Positions 1-13,945 are shown, numbered from the stretch's first letter. The stretch: 64,000 bases of DNA from Cymodocea nodosa (GCA_036874045.1 CM072341.1:14086501-14150500), one strand, 5' to 3'. Notes: generated by a model not told the origin, from the sequence alone. Translations and numbers: made by a program.

Positions 1-960
1 ATTACCATTCACCCCCCCCTTTGGTAAGCCATTAGGTCCTAACAATTGGGATGGAGTCTCGGGCACAATATATTTTGTCCTAACTTCTTTTTCCAATTCT
101 TCAGGCTACAGATCTTTATCAGCCCATTTTTCTTCTCCTCTTTGCTTCTATTGTTGATATGCTTCTTCTTCTAATAGCAAATCTACAAAAATGGGCTCTT
201 TATGCCCTACTATATATATTATAGGTTTAGATTTAATTTCTTCTTGAGCCTCAAGCACTTTTTTTTTCCCTTTTCTTCTTCTTAATAGTTGTGCCTGATC
301 TTCTTCTAACACTAAGTCAATAAAAATGGGCTCTTCAGGCCCTCAAGCTATAGGTACTAGCTCTTTAGGTCCTTGAGCCACAGGTACTGGCTCTTCCTAT
401 TTCACCTTCTCTATAGTTGTTGGTCTCGAAGGACTAGCCTCAGTTTCTCTTATAATAGGTATGACAGTGACTTCTTGATGTTGTTCAACTTTAACTTTGT
501 ATTGGACCTTCAACTTTTCTACAACCCTTCTTTTGTGAAGTGTCTCAAATACCAAATGTGCTTTAGTTACTGTCAAATCTTTTAGTTTTCCTTGGCTTTT
601 CCCAACTCAAACCAATTCTTCAAACTCTCTTAACTCTTCTTCAATAGATGGCCTCATAACTACCACCCTTTCTAGTGGTTTAGGTGGTGGAATTGAAGGT
701 CCTACTTATTCTACTGCTGTAGCTGGTACTTCAACTTGCTCTCTTAGCTGTTGCTGTGAAGATTCCAACCACTGCTCTTGTTCTTCTTGCTCTCTCTATT
801 CTTTAAATTGTTGAAAATTAAGCTACTTCTACGGAGAGGTGTTTTTATCCTTGAAAATATATTTCGTTTGGTGTGCAAGGATAATTGATCAATGAGAATT
901 CTATGCCTTTTATATTGTATATTCATTTCATGCATATCCTCCACGTTTAACCACAATCAA
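1..960 (-). mobile_element. Glu/Val/Pro-rich open stretch, probably part of a Ty3-type retroelement relic
   Basis: Read on the minus strand, much of this stretch encodes a low-complexity acidic protein rich in E, V, P, Q and K (for example EEELREFEELV and a repeated EEPIFIDLVLEE-like phrase). It resembles the acidic tails seen in ORFs of plant Athila-like elements, and retroelement relics follow directly. The assignment is inference from composition and context; no enzymatic motif is visible. It is broken and runs off the window edge. Confidence 0.25.
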
Positions 961-1099
961 TTTTCCACTCTTCACGTCTTCTCTTTTTCCTTCATCGAAA
1001 TACACACGTTTTGACCAACGTTTTCCTTTTGAATTTTCTTTAATCATCAATTCTAGATCTCTAAAAAATTTCCTGCAAAATAAACTTTCTTGTCCAAAT

Positions 1100-2100
1100 T
1101 TTTTCATCAAGTGTAATAACAAGTCATTGTGTTAATGTTAACTAAATGAGTAAAACAAGTAGATTTATAACTTAACGTATCTAACTTAATGAGTTCATCA
1201 TGTGTCAAAACACATGACAAGTACTGTAGCGAACTCAATGAACTAGCTTAACTTGTCTTTCAAAAGGTTAAATGCTAACTCACCAAAAAGTGTTTAAGTA
1301 TTGGATAGTTAAGTTTTCTAAGTATCCGAAATATTTTTTTACCATAAAACTAGTGAGACACATGTCGTGACCTAAAAACATGACTTAAGTTATCTTTCGG
1401 AAAGTTAGATGCTAACCCACTAAAAATAGTTTGAGTTTCGAATAGTTACGGTTGTAAGTCTCTAAAAAACCTAATAAGTCACCGATCCAGTAATAAATAA
1501 ATGTTTTTATAGTAAGAAATTTACCACGTGCAATAATAATAACTTTAAGTTTATAACGCTAACCTAACACGTTGCCTTAGTGTTCAATATAGCAACTCAA
1601 TGCGTGTAGTTATGTTAACAAATTAAACATGTGCAACTCACATGATACAATATAACATTCGTAAACTTTAATTTCAACACATGCATAATACTAACTTAAC
1701 AAGTTCGTCTCTTCATTTTAATTTTTTGTTTACTAACTTAACATGTTCTCACGTGACCTATTTTAACCTTTAAGCCTATAACTCAATGAGTTCTCACGTG
1801 ACCTTTTTACAAATAACGCACTAACTCAACAAGTTATCTTAACGTGCATTGTACATGATACAGAAAATGTAACTTTAAAACATATCATGCTTTACAATAA
1901 AAACACACGTTAACTTAACGTTTAGTTAAATGAAAAGTTAGTATAACTTAACAACTAGTTATTTAACAGCTTAATTTCAAATCCATTACAAACAAGTATT
2001 TATATCAGTAAACTTTTTTTGTATTAATTGATGTTCTAAATTTACTTTCATAAACAATAGTAATTAAGTAAATATGATCACATTCATTTAACACACATCA
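1100..2100. repeat. AT-rich retroelement-derived spacer with a recurring near-palindrome
   Basis: No gene is seen. The stretch carries several variants of the 13-mer AACTCAACGAGTT (for example around 1175, 1783 and 1815), together with CACGTGA and GTTAGATGCTAAC-like phrases. The same motif recurs in the LTR-like blocks at 3.6-5.9, 7.2-8.7, 9.1-10.7 and 13.4-13.9 kb, so this is probably further LTR-type sequence of that family. Confidence 0.4.
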
Positions 2101-3610
2101 TAAAAACAAAATACTCAACAATCATGATTTTGATACTTAATTTGTTGGAAATCCAAAATCACAATATCAATAGAATATATGAAGTTCTTGATTTTAATTA
2201 GGACATCTTCTATTTTTCCTCTAGGGTATCTTATACTTCTATCTACTAATTGAATGATAGCCCTAGTAGGGATTAAACCTTCTAATTCTAAGGATGCAAA
2301 TATTTCACTAGGCATAACATTTATACCTGCACTTAGATCTATTAAGGTTCTTTCTAGAATGGTATTTCCTATGGTGCATGATATAATAGAGATTTCTAGA
2401 TCAGATAACTTTTTAGGAGTTTGTGACAGAAATAGGGAACTACTTTACTTAGCTAAAAAGACTTTCCTTAAAACTTTTCACTCTCTTTTCTTAGTACACT
2501 AATCCTTAAGAAATTTAGCACAATGTGGCATTTTCTGCAATAAGTCTAACAAAAAAATATTAACTTATACTATTTCAAAAATTTCTCTAATTTTTTCTTA
2601 TTTTTCAGAAAATGTTTGTTTTAATCTTTCAATATAGGATGTTAATAATTGTGATTTATAAGATTTTTTTTTCTTTCTTTTCATTCTTTTGATCATTTTT
2701 AGCTCATTTTTAAATTTAGATTTTTCTTCATTAATTTCTAAGTTTTCAGATATTACATGTTCATTGCCATTTCGAATTTCTTTCTTACCCACATTCACAT
2801 TGCTTTGGAGGTATATCAGTTCCAGATCTTAATGTTATACATACATCTACCAAATTTGCATTACTTTTATGATATTCTTGTAATGCATTTTCATGATTTT
2901 GATTTTCTATTGTTTCCAATTTTAAATTATATTCTTTAAATTCTATTTCTTTGGTATTTTCTTTTGTTTATATGTTTTGCAAATTGTGTAGATTTGCCAT
3001 ATTCAAGTTTTCATTTTTCTTTACTTGTAATTTCATTGTTAATTCATCTAGTGCTTTTAACTTTCTTTCTAGATCATCTAGTTTCATTGCATTCAATTTT
3101 TAATCAATTTTCATTATAGTTTTCTTAGTTTCATAGATGATATCGATTTTAGGTTCTGAATATTATTCCCTATAATTTAATTGGTTGACTTCTTATTGTT
3201 GATATATGTATTGTTCCAGTTTGTCCATGTTTTATTCTAAACTACGCTCAAGTCTGTCGTACCTATCCTAAATTTCCTTGTCTCTCGATATATTACTTGT
3301 TCTAAATTGACCATTAATTGGGTAAACTATAGGATTCTCATACTCAATTTTATTATATTGAATATAATTCATTTGTTGTTCATGTGATCTAACCATCTAC
3401 AACCATCTTAGTTTCAAACAATCAAGAATATCATGTCCTTCCCAGTTGCAGAATTCACATATGCTAACTACAAGTTTCAGAAATCTTTAAGCATAAGCAT
3501 ATGCCATATTCTCAATTATATAATAAAAACACACAACACTCCCTTTGATATTAAAACAAAACAACACTCAGTTGTTTAGCTTCTCAATCCCTAACAACGA
3601 CACTAGAAAA
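2100..3610 (-). mobile_element. Athila-like Ty3 retroelement relic: primer-binding site, gag zinc knuckle, retropepsin
   Basis: On the minus strand the order is as expected for a Ty3-type element. A primer-binding-like sequence lies at about 3588-3606 (minus-strand GTGTCGTTGTTAGGGA, close to the TGGCGCCGTTGCCGGGGA type known from Athila-like elements). Next comes gag with a CCHC zinc knuckle, CEFCNWEGHDILDC (C-x2-C-x4-H-x4-C), near 3420-3465. A retropepsin-like domain follows at about 2115-2400, including the family phrase LADRS-(V/I)-RYPRG-IEDVL in diverged form. The copy is old and broken in many places. No reverse transcriptase or integrase was recognised here. Confidence 0.7.
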
Positions 3611-3619
3611 CTTATTTGG

Positions 3620-5940
3620 TGTTTGTGAAAAGTTAAATTAGAAAGCCTATATTGTTCAATCAGATCTTGTCTATTGTATATATTAATAAATTCTTTTAAG
3701 GTAACAAACAACTTCTCACGCAAATTAGATATTAAGTCCAATTTATATTTTTAACTGCAAGTACATAATGTATATTATATTTGTGTGCAAGTACAAGTCG
3801 ATCACATAAAGATTGAGTAAGAATTGTGTACTATTTTAATTTTTATACTAGAGTTTATATGTATTTAATTAAGCACTTCATTGAGTTACTGTTAACTCAA
3901 CGAACTTAGTTTGTAGAGTTATAACTAACTCAATGGACTAACCTTGTGAACTTAAGTTAACTCCATAAGCCTACATTTTCAGTTAAATGCTGCTATTCAT
4001 AAAGGAATTTGGCCATCCATTGGGCAATTCCACGGAATGTAAATAACATCAATTAAGCTTTCTAATGTTAGTTAACCTGAGATTTGTCATTAATCAATAC
4101 TAACATTCAAATATTTTGAATAGTAACCATTAAGATATTTTTTTTTTGTATTCTATACAAATCAATTTTAGTACTCTATAAAACTACTTTCTATTTTTTG
4201 AAACAACTAAATATAAAACATTCACAATACTAATAATGATAACATTAATGACGATACAAAACAAATAATACAACACATTAATACTAAATGTAAACATAGA
4301 TAATTAATTTTTTGGTATTTTTGTTTTGATATGTTCCTGAAGATAAACGAAAGGTGAAATGTAAAAATCTCTATCAATAGTAAGAACTTCTATCACTACA
4401 TGCGACGCAATTACACCATTGAAAACTTAATCAATTACAATCTTGTCTCCTCTCCCTATAGAATCGTAAACCAAGACTTGTAAGTTGATCTCTTCATTAG
4501 TTTATTAGCATCAACCTAAAACCAAGGCTAGAAGTTTTACGATCTCCTGAGATATGAGTTAGTGCTTGGTGAAAATGATTTCCCTTCTTACGACGTAATT
4601 ACTCCTCACAATGGCTGACAGTCACTATGTTTAACTTGAAATCAACCTAACATATGGAAAACCCTCACAGACCTCCGATGGTTGGTGAATTTGGTGGTGT
4701 TGTGGAGCTTCAAGGAACTTCTAACGCTTCCTACTGTTAACATGATCCTCCACCTTCACACCCACTCTCTTCGTCTTTCTCCTCTTCTTTTATATTTCTT
4801 TTAGTAGTAACTGCTTCTATCTAATTGATCGGTTGGATTTCCTTCATTCGTATTAATGATGATGATTTCTTCTTCATTCTACGAGTCAATTCCTGCATGA
4901 TACGTGCAATCGTAGTTTTCCTTCGAATTTCCTGTTTCTGCAACTGCTATAGTGGTATGTTAGAAAATAACTGATCTGTGGAGTTAGTGTAACTCAACAG
5001 ACTTACTTCATCGACTTAACTATAAAACATGTGCAATAAAGAAATAACTTATAACACTAAAACAGCACATTACCTTAATGTATATTCAAGTAACTCAACG
5101 CGTATAATTATACTAACTTAACGAGTTAAACATGTGTAGCTCACATGACATAATAAAGCATTTAAATTCAACATGTGTATAATTCTAGCTTAACAAGTTC
5201 AGATATACAATTTACAGTTTTACTCACTAACTCAACGAGTTCTCATGTGATCTTTTTATACCTTTAAACCTATAACTTAACGAATTGGCACATGATCTTT
5301 TAACAAAAAAAACACTAACTCAATGAGTTGTTACTGTACACCTGTACATGATATAAATATATACAAATAAAATTGATCATACTTAATAATATAAAGCTAC
5401 ACCTAAATCAGGTTTTCAATCTTCCAAAAATGATATTCAATTAACGTTAATTCCTTGAAATTATGCACATTCTGTAATTAAGGTATATAATCGTGTAATT
5501 GTAACATAATGGCTTAATTCTCATATGATAAGCTAAATACTATGTAATTAACCATTATTTAACTATTAATATTATGTACTTTTTCATTCTAAACACATGT
5601 CTTGCACATGCCTTATTTACTTTTGCCTTTTAATTTCTCACGTGACTCTTTAAGTTAACATGTGACTTTCCTTAACTCTACATATTTTTAAGCTTAAGTC
5701 TACAACTTCTGTAATGTACAAACATGTAACTCTATGATTTCTTAATACTTTATTTAAATAATTTTCTGTCTTTTCGCCCTACTCAAATACTTAACCATTT
5801 TACTATCCAAGCTTTAATCCTTCTATAATTCTTTCTAGCTTTCCATTAAATAAGTCTTATAATTTTTCTAATTAAATTAAACAACTAATTTCACTAAGTT
5901 ACTAATTAAATAACCTAACCTCATTATCATCAAAACATAA
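3620..5940 (-). repeat. LTR-like block A of the Athila-like family
   Basis: This ~2.3 kb block lies directly upstream (minus-strand sense) of the primer-binding site at 3588-3606, which is where a 5' LTR should be. On the minus strand it would begin TGTTTTGATGAT near 5938 and end with CA near 3620. Clearly related, diverged copies are at 7150-8705, 9060-10729 and 13595-13945. Strong divergence between copies suggests an old insertion. The exact borders are approximate. Confidence 0.55.
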
Positions 5941-7140
5941 TCTTTAATAATCTCTCTCTTTTTTATGATGACAAAATATATTTAATTAGTTTAAGTTTAA
6001 AAATTTTATCTCCCCATTTTTTCATTAATTAAAAATAAAATAATAATAGTAAACAAGCATAATAAATAGAATAATAACTAGAAACAATGAGTAGAACTTT
6101 GCACCTAGAATTAATCATAATATCAGTAATATAGACATAAGTAGTTACATACAAAATAAAACATTCATTTACATTATAGAATCTTAAACTTTAAGCTAAT
6201 GATCATCTTGAGTTTTCTTAATAATTTCTATGAGATTTTCAAAAATTCTTTAGCTGATTTCTACACCAACTCTCTAAATAGTTTCAATTATATCTTGATT
6301 TTGATTAGATGATCCTTCTTGTTGAGTCTACAAAAGAATATCATAACTTTGAAACTTTCTTAAATCTTTTACCAAGAATGATCTTGATCGAAGGTTTTTC
6401 TAAGGCTAATTAGATAAATCAATTTAATGTGATACAAGCCTCTACACTACATCTCCATAGAACAATCTACTCTGTATTTTGAATAGATGATGCAAAAATA
6501 CATCACACCAATTTATCTGTAATTTGTTTAGTACTGCAAATGTTGCATACAAACAACACTTGTTGACCTCAACATCAAGCCCTACTTTCTAAAATAAATT
6601 TGTATATAAAACTTTTGCAATAAACTGAGTACCACCATTCAGATCATTCATATATCTCAATTTAGATCTATTCCTTTGATCTTTTGAAAATTGTTGTACA
6701 TCCTAGTCTAGATTATTCAATCTTACTCTTTGGGATATTTTGAAACATTCATTTCTCATACCCAACTCTTCATAAATAAACTCAAGAGTTAAAATAATGT
6801 CATTTATTTCTATATTAGAAATAATATCTTCTCCAATTACTATTAAATTTGCATAAAATGCACTTACAACTTTTAGTAAGTTGTAATGCCCTAGGAATGA
6901 ATTTTAATAGTCCTTAAAATTCAAACAACTCCTTTATGTCATTCATTTCATCAAACTTAATGGGTCTTGTAAATAAAATTTTAAATTTTTTATAATTAGC
7001 ATATCTGATAAGGCTTTTCTAATTTCTAAAGTATAATAAATTTTCATCATCTATAGTTGAATCAAGATTAGGAATTTTATTTCTAACCTCATCATATAAT
7101 TCTTGTTTGGTTGTTCTTGTTTACTTAAAATGTGTATTTA
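5941..7140 (-). mobile_element. Decayed retroelement ORF, perhaps the 'putative plant transposon protein' domain
   Basis: Minus-strand reading of about 6180-7030 gives long stretches resembling the plant-specific domain often encoded by Athila-like elements (segments such as VSAFYANLIVIGEDI, CCLYATFAVLNKLQINW and RLFYGDVVQRL). The match is from memory of the family's general pattern and is weak. The copy is broken. The flanking bases 5941-6180 are plain AT-rich sequence. Confidence 0.3.
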
Positions 7141-7149
7141 TATTTTCTT

Positions 7150-8705
7150 TTAGAAGTAAACAAACAATTTTCACAAATTAGATATTACATCTAATTTGTA
7201 ATTAACTGATAGTGCATAGTGTCTATTGCATAAATGTGCAAGTATAGATCGATCTCGTAGAGACTGAGTAAAAATTTCATACTATTTTAATTTTTACAAT
7301 CAGAGGTTTATGTGTGTTGAATTACACACTTCGTTGACTTACTCCTAACTCAATAGACTTAGTTCATTGAGTTATAGTTAACTCAATAGACTATTCTTGT
7401 GGACTTAAGTTAACTCTACGAGCCTTACTAATAACTTTCAATTAAATTTGCTATTTATAAAGGAATTCAGCCATCTATTAGGTGGTTCCACAAAATGTAA
7501 ACAACATCAATTAAGCTTTTAATGTTAGTTTATATAGTATTTATCATTAATAAACACTAACATTCAGATATTTCAAATAGTAACCATATTACTTAAGATT
7601 TTAAAATTGAATACAAACTAGTTTTAGTAATTAGTAAGACAATTTTCTATTTTCTGGAATGAAATAAATATAAAACATTCAATAATACTAACAATACTAA
7701 ACAAATAATACAACACTGATTTGATAAATATAAAAAAGATAATGAGTTTTTGATTTATTTTTGTTATAATATGTTCCTAAAGATGAACAAAAGGTGAAAT
7801 ATAAAATTCTCTATTGATAGTAAAAACTTCTGTCACTACATGCGACGTGGTTACACTACTAAAAATTTAATCACTTACTGTCATGCGTCTCTCTCCCTAT
7901 AGAATCGCAAATCGAGACTTTATAAGTTGATCTCTCCTTTAATATATTAGCATCAACCCAAAACCAAGGCTAGAAGCTTTACTATCTCCTGAGAGATGAT
8001 TTGGTACTTAGTGAAAATGGTTTCCCTTCCTACGACGTGATCACTCCTCATAAGAGTTGTTAGTCACTATGTTTGACTCGAAATCAATCTAACATCCGAA
8101 AAGTATCCTCACAAACCTCTAGTGGTTAGTGATTGGTGGTGGTGTTGGAGCTTTAGGGAACTACTGATGCTTGCTGTAGTTTGTGTGGTTCTCTACACAC
8201 ACTTTTTCTTTGTTTCTTTTCTTTTCATTTTATATTTCTTTTAGTAATAATTGCTTCCGCCTAAATGATTGGTTGGATCTTCTTCATTCGTATCAACGAT
8301 GATGATTCTTCTTCATTCCGTAATTTAAATCTCATGTGATACGTGCAATCATTAATATTAGAAAATAACTGATCTATGGAATTAGTGTAACTCAATGGAT
8401 TTACTCTATTGACTTAACTGTAACTCAATGAACTTAATTTGTTAGGTTAAGCTTAATTCAATAGACTCGTTCAACTCTGTAGCTTAATAAAATAAATATT
8501 TTTATAACATTTAACATTTAAAATGTAAAAGAAGTAATTCTTAATCATTTAAAAGTTGACATGTAAAATAATTCCTAACTTTACAAAGGTTCATAAACTT
8601 ATGTGAGTAATATTACGATGGTCTGTAAACTTCTATAAAGCCACACATACTAGGCTTTCAATCTTTTAGAAATAATATTTAATTAATGCTAATTCCTTGA
8701 AATTA
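7150..8705 (-). repeat. LTR-like block B
   Basis: Diverged copy of block A in the same orientation. Shared phrases include CACAAATTAGATATTA at the low end, the ACTACATGCGACG stretch in the middle and CCTTGAAATTATGCA near 8700. Similarity to block A stops at about 8705. The following 8706-9060 is AT-rich with nothing recognisable. Confidence 0.5.
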
Positions 8706-9059
8706 TGCATATTCTACATATCTTTTCAAAGATCATTAAGGCCATTAGTTTCTAATATTTCATAATTCAAGTCCTATAAGTCCAAAAATTATGCAAAAAT
8801 ACTTATTTGAAAGGTAAAGTCGTGTATTTTCAATAATATCATTAAATTCAATTTTTAAAACTAGAATAGCAACAAATTTTCATGTAACTCAAAAGAAAAT
8901 TATTCTATATTTTGCACAATACCCTTATCTTCAAAGATTTTTAACTCCTAACATACTAATCAAATTTTTATGCATAGGTACTTGAAAGAAATGCCAAAAA
9001 CAAGTTAATCAGTAAAAATGATAGAAAATTGAGTTCAAATCCTATTCACTATCTGTTTG

Positions 9060-10729
9060 GGTGAATTTCATTTGCTTTAATTATATATTAATAATTTCTT
9101 TTAAAAGTAAAAAAATAATTTTCACAAATTAGATATTAAATCTAATTTATTTTTAACTGCAAGTGCACAGTGTCTATTGCATAAATGTACAAGTATAGGT
9201 TGATCTCACAAAAATTGAGTAAAAATTTCATACTATTTTGATTTTTACAGCCATAAGTTTATGTATGTTAAACTACTCACTCCGTTGACTTACTGCTAAC
9301 TCAATGAATTTAGTTTGTGGAGTTACAGTTAACTCAACAGGCTATCCTCTAGAACTTAAGTTAACTTCATAAGCCTCACTATTAATTTCCAATTAAATTT
9401 TACTATTCATAGAGGAATTTGGTCATCCATTGGGTAGTTTCATAGAATGTAAATAACATTCATTAAGCTTTTAATGTTAGTTTATACAGTATTTATCATT
9501 AATAAATATTAACATTTAGATATTTCAAATAATAACCATATTAATCAAGATTTTAAAATTGCATATGAATGAGTTTCAGTAATCAATAAAACTATTTTCT
9601 ATTTTCTGAAATGAAATAAACATAAAACATTCAATAATACTGATAATACTAAACAAACGATATAACACTAATTTGATAAATATAGAACATATAATGAGTT
9701 TTTAGTTTGTTTTTGTTACGATATATTCTTAAAGATGAACGAAAGTTGAAATATAAAAATTCTCTATTGATAGTAAAAACTTCCATCACTACATGCGACA
9801 CAATTAAACTATTGAAAACTTAATCACTTATAGTCACGCATCTCTCTCCCTATAGAATTGTGAACTAAGACTTGTAAGTTGATCTCCTCTTCAATATATT
9901 GGCATCAACCCAAAACCAATGCCAGATTACTATCTCCTGAGAGATGATTTAGTACTTGGTGAAAATGATTTCCCTTCCTGTGATATAATCACTTCTCACA
10001 ATAGTTGTCAATTACCATGATTGGTTTGGAATCGACCCGACATCCAAAAAGTTTCCTCATAAACCTTCGATAGTTGGTGATTGATGGTGGTGTTGTGAAG
10101 CTTTAGGGAATTACCGATGCTTCCTATAGTTAACATACTTCTCCACACTCTTCTTCATTCTTTCTTTTTTCTTTTTATATTTCTTTCAGTAGTAACTACT
10201 TTCACCTAAATGATGAGTTAGATTTTCTTCATTCGTATCAATGATGGTGATTTCTTCTTCATTCCACAAGTTAAATCCTACATGCTATATGTAATCGTGG
10301 TTTTCCTTTAAATTTCCTATGTTTGCAACTGCTCATATTTGAATATTAGAAAGTACTAGTCCGTGGACTTAGTGTAACTCAACGGTCTTACTCCATTGAC
10401 TTAACTATAACTCAACAGACTTACCTCATTGAGTTAACTATAACTCAACGAGCTACTACTATGCACTTGTACATGATATATATATATATATATATATACA
10501 AATAAAACATGTCATGCTTAATACTATAAACCATATGTAAGTCAAGTTTTCAATCTTTCAGAATTAATATTTAATAAACGTTAATTTAATGAAATTATGC
10601 ATAAGTTTTAGTTAAGGCATGTAATTGTGCAATTATAACAAAATAGTTTAATTCTCATATGATAATTTAAATATTATGTAATTAATTATTCATTAGCCAT
10701 TAATATTATACACTTTTTCATTCTGAACA
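9060..10729 (-). repeat. LTR-like block C, first part
   Basis: Third diverged copy of the family. It runs in parallel with block A up to the phrase TTTTTCATTCTGAACAC at about 10713-10729, where the similarity breaks off. It resumes at about 13595, suggesting a single LTR split by other DNA. A (TA)n tract lies at about 10478-10498. Confidence 0.5.
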
Positions 10730-13594
10730 CTATCAAAACTCTACATTTCAGATAGACAGATTTTGTCCAATGCATTTATACACATCAAGATTGTCACTAC
10801 TCCATTAAGCCCCTTGTCACCAAAATATTTACTTAATTAAACATGTAACAAGTTGTTCAAATATCAAGGCAATAAATACATGTAATGGCCAATCCATATA
10901 CTCATTGTCCTTGCAAAAACAAAACCACTAAAAATCAAAACATACAATAAACAAAACTAACATTACTTAGAGGATATTAATCTAATAAACATACAACAAA
11001 AACATTTTAGCACTAAAACTTCTTGGCAATGACATCAAAAATTTGTAAGGATAAATCATGTAAGTTTAAAAATACAAGTTTTACATTTATCTTTATACAG
11101 TAAGTGCACGATGTTCATTGTAATAAGAATATGCAAGTATAAGTCATTCCTACAAGAAGTCTGTCTTAAAAGCATTTATTAGAGTTATTACATGATTAAT
11201 ATTCCACCAAGAAGCATCTGTAATTATCTTTATACCTTGAATTACTACTGAAGTAAAACACATATACTACTTAAATGACATTCAACAATTGGGCAAACAA
11301 GAGAAACAAAAACATACCAAGAGCTTTATTCAAACTCTCCTCCAATTTCTTTATGTGACTTGCATGTGAATGATGGTGTGACCCATCATTCCAGCACTTA
11401 TTTGCTGTCATTGGAAACCTTAACAAATGAATTCAAACACCCACTGAATACATAAATCACACATTAAAAGAGACACAAAAACACTAGAGTCAATGTTGGA
11501 AGAAAATTAAAGCAAAGGTATACAAGTTATGTTAGTTATGCAAAAACTACATATTTTGGGTTCACTTTCAAAAATCCATAACTCTCAATCTAAACCTCAG
11601 AAATTTACAAATAAATACTTGCTGGAAAGGGATTTTTGTCCTCTAAATGATAGAGTTGATTCCTAGACAAAATCACCACAGGAAAATTGCCAACAAGTAA
11701 ATTTTTACACCAATCTGTCAATCTAGAAATTCTACACAACATATTTTTACTCTAAAATTTGTAACTAAATGCATGTAGCTTGGAATTCGATAAAATTAAA
11801 GCCCATTTTCTGTTAACTCAATGATTCATATGAGAAAAATATTCAACCTCAAATTCACAATGTCGGGCAGTCCCAGATTTAGCCACAACGCTGCTGTAAA
11901 ATAGGTTGCAAAATAGGGCATCGACTACCCATTACATGAGCTCCCAAAATCCTTAAACTAGCTAAGAAAAGTCAAAGAATTTCAACAATTTATGTTACAA
12001 ACTAAGTGCTGTAAAGACCTAGTAAAAATTACACCTAAATACCTACAAAAAATGAATCTAAAAATGGCATAAACCTGCACTAAATAGAAGTCATAAACAA
12101 CTTATACATCTATTCACATATATACATAGAGAAACCACATTTCAAACCAACGGACCATTATATTGCTACTGAGATCAAAGTATACAATGTAACTATCATT
12201 ACAACACAAGTAAAAGCAACACAAACACAAACAAATACATATAACAAAAGTACCTATGTACATACAGCAGCACAACACATATATATGCATAGAGATCTTC
12301 TACCTTCACTTTTTACCTTAATACTTTCCATCTCATTCCAAGCAAACGCTCCCTAGTTGGATGTAAACCTCTCCAATTCATCACGTCTTCAAGTTGTCAC
12401 CACTTGGGACGCCACCTATTGAAGGGAGCTGCCTAGGGTTGCAAGGGAAAATGGTGCACAGCTGACCTTCCTTGACTCAAGCTCTTCAAAGCTGAGATTA
12501 GATCCTTCAACCAGTCACTATTAGTGCTTCATTTGAACCACCCAAATACACGTCAAGCTTCCTCCAATGTGTGCCACACGAGCTCCTCCAACCAGCCACC
12601 AAAATGTCCACCCATGGAGCTTCTTGGATGTGTGCAATCACGTTGAGAGAAGGAAAACAAGCTTGGTAGGAGGGAGGCACCTAAGCTCACCAATAGATGT
12701 GGGGAGGAACCGACCAAACCTTTGGAGAGGAGGGAAATATGTTAACTAGAGTTGGGAAAAATGGAAGATACCATCTACGTAAGGGTTCCTTGCTTTTATA
12801 TTAGGGTAAAGATCATCACCCTATCTCAACATTGAAAACTTATTCCACATTAGTCATACACATATTAAATATAAACTCATATAACATGAGAGAATGAACC
12901 ATTAACATAAGTGTATTCATGATAAAATAAACTCTTCAATTCTATGCAAGGAAAACAATGTGTACTTAAATAAGAATCATGTGTCACGCAAATGATGTCA
13001 TAGTTAAATAATATTGCTTTTAAAGGCACATATGAAATCGCATATAAAACTTTGTGTCTATCACATGGGTTATTTGACTTGGTATTAATTCAATCAAAGA
13101 TAAATTTGTGCATTAATGACTTTTAACCCATAAAACATGCATAATCCTAAAAATAGAATTAACATGTAATTCATCATTAAAACATATATATATTGACTTG
13201 CAATTCATAAAATACATATATTAACATATATAAAAGTGCATAAATTTAGGCTTTACATGTTTCTTGAAAATATCTAAAATATACTCTACAAAACATAGTT
13301 AATCAAATAGATAAATAACATTTAATGAACATAGTGAATTAATAGATATGTCAACCAACATTTTCAATATTTAATACTTCATTGAGTTATCAACAACTTA
13401 TATATGAAACTCACTGGGTTAATATTAACTCTATGACTTTTTAAGAGAACTCATGTGAAACATTAAGTTCCTCATGTGTACAAATATTAATTCTTCTATA
13501 CCTCACATGAAATATAAGTTACTCACTTATTTCTCATAAGTCTATGAGTCTTTAAGCTAAAGTCTACAAGTTTTAAACTTAACTCAATGAATTT
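10730..13594. other. Unassigned ~2.9 kb segment interrupting LTR-like block C
   Basis: No protein gene was recognised. A short region near 11090-11170 (AGTAAGTGCACGATGT, GCAAGTATAAGTC) resembles a phrase of the LTR blocks. 12300-12780 is noticeably richer in GC than its surroundings and contains a 60-codon open frame at 12567-12749 without a known domain; I do not call it a gene. The rest is AT-rich. It may itself be a retroelement piece, but I cannot name a family. Confidence 0.35.
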
Positions 13595-13945
13595 TTGTCA
13601 CATGTCTCATACATGCCTTATTTATTTTTCTCTTTTAATTTTTCACGTAATTCTTTAAGTTAATATGTGACTTTCCTTAAATCTATGTATTTTTAAACTT
13701 AAGTTTATGACTTCTATAACACATAAACATGTAACTCTACAATTTCTTAACACTTCACTTAAATAATTTTTCGTGTTTTTCCATTCTACTCGAATACATA
13801 ACCATTTTACTATCTAAACTTTAGTCCTCTATAATTCTATCTTTTTGGTTATCTATTACATAAGACTTATATTTTTTCTAATTAAATCAAACAACTAATT
13901 TCACTATGTTACTAATTAAATAATCTGATCCCATCATCATCAAAA
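13595..13945 (-). repeat. LTR-like block C, second part (matches the high end of block A)
   Basis: About 350 bases align by eye almost continuously with 5595-5945 of block A (shared CATGCCTTATTTA, TGTGACTTTCCTTAA, TTTTTCTAATTAAAT, ATCATCAAAACATAATC). The end near ATCATCAAAACA gives a TGTTTTGATGATG start on the minus strand, suitable for an LTR terminus. Confidence 0.5.

Noticed and set aside
12567-12749. 60-codon frame in the GC-richer island
   Set aside because: Short, no domain, no splice-compatible continuation found, and within repeat-rich DNA.
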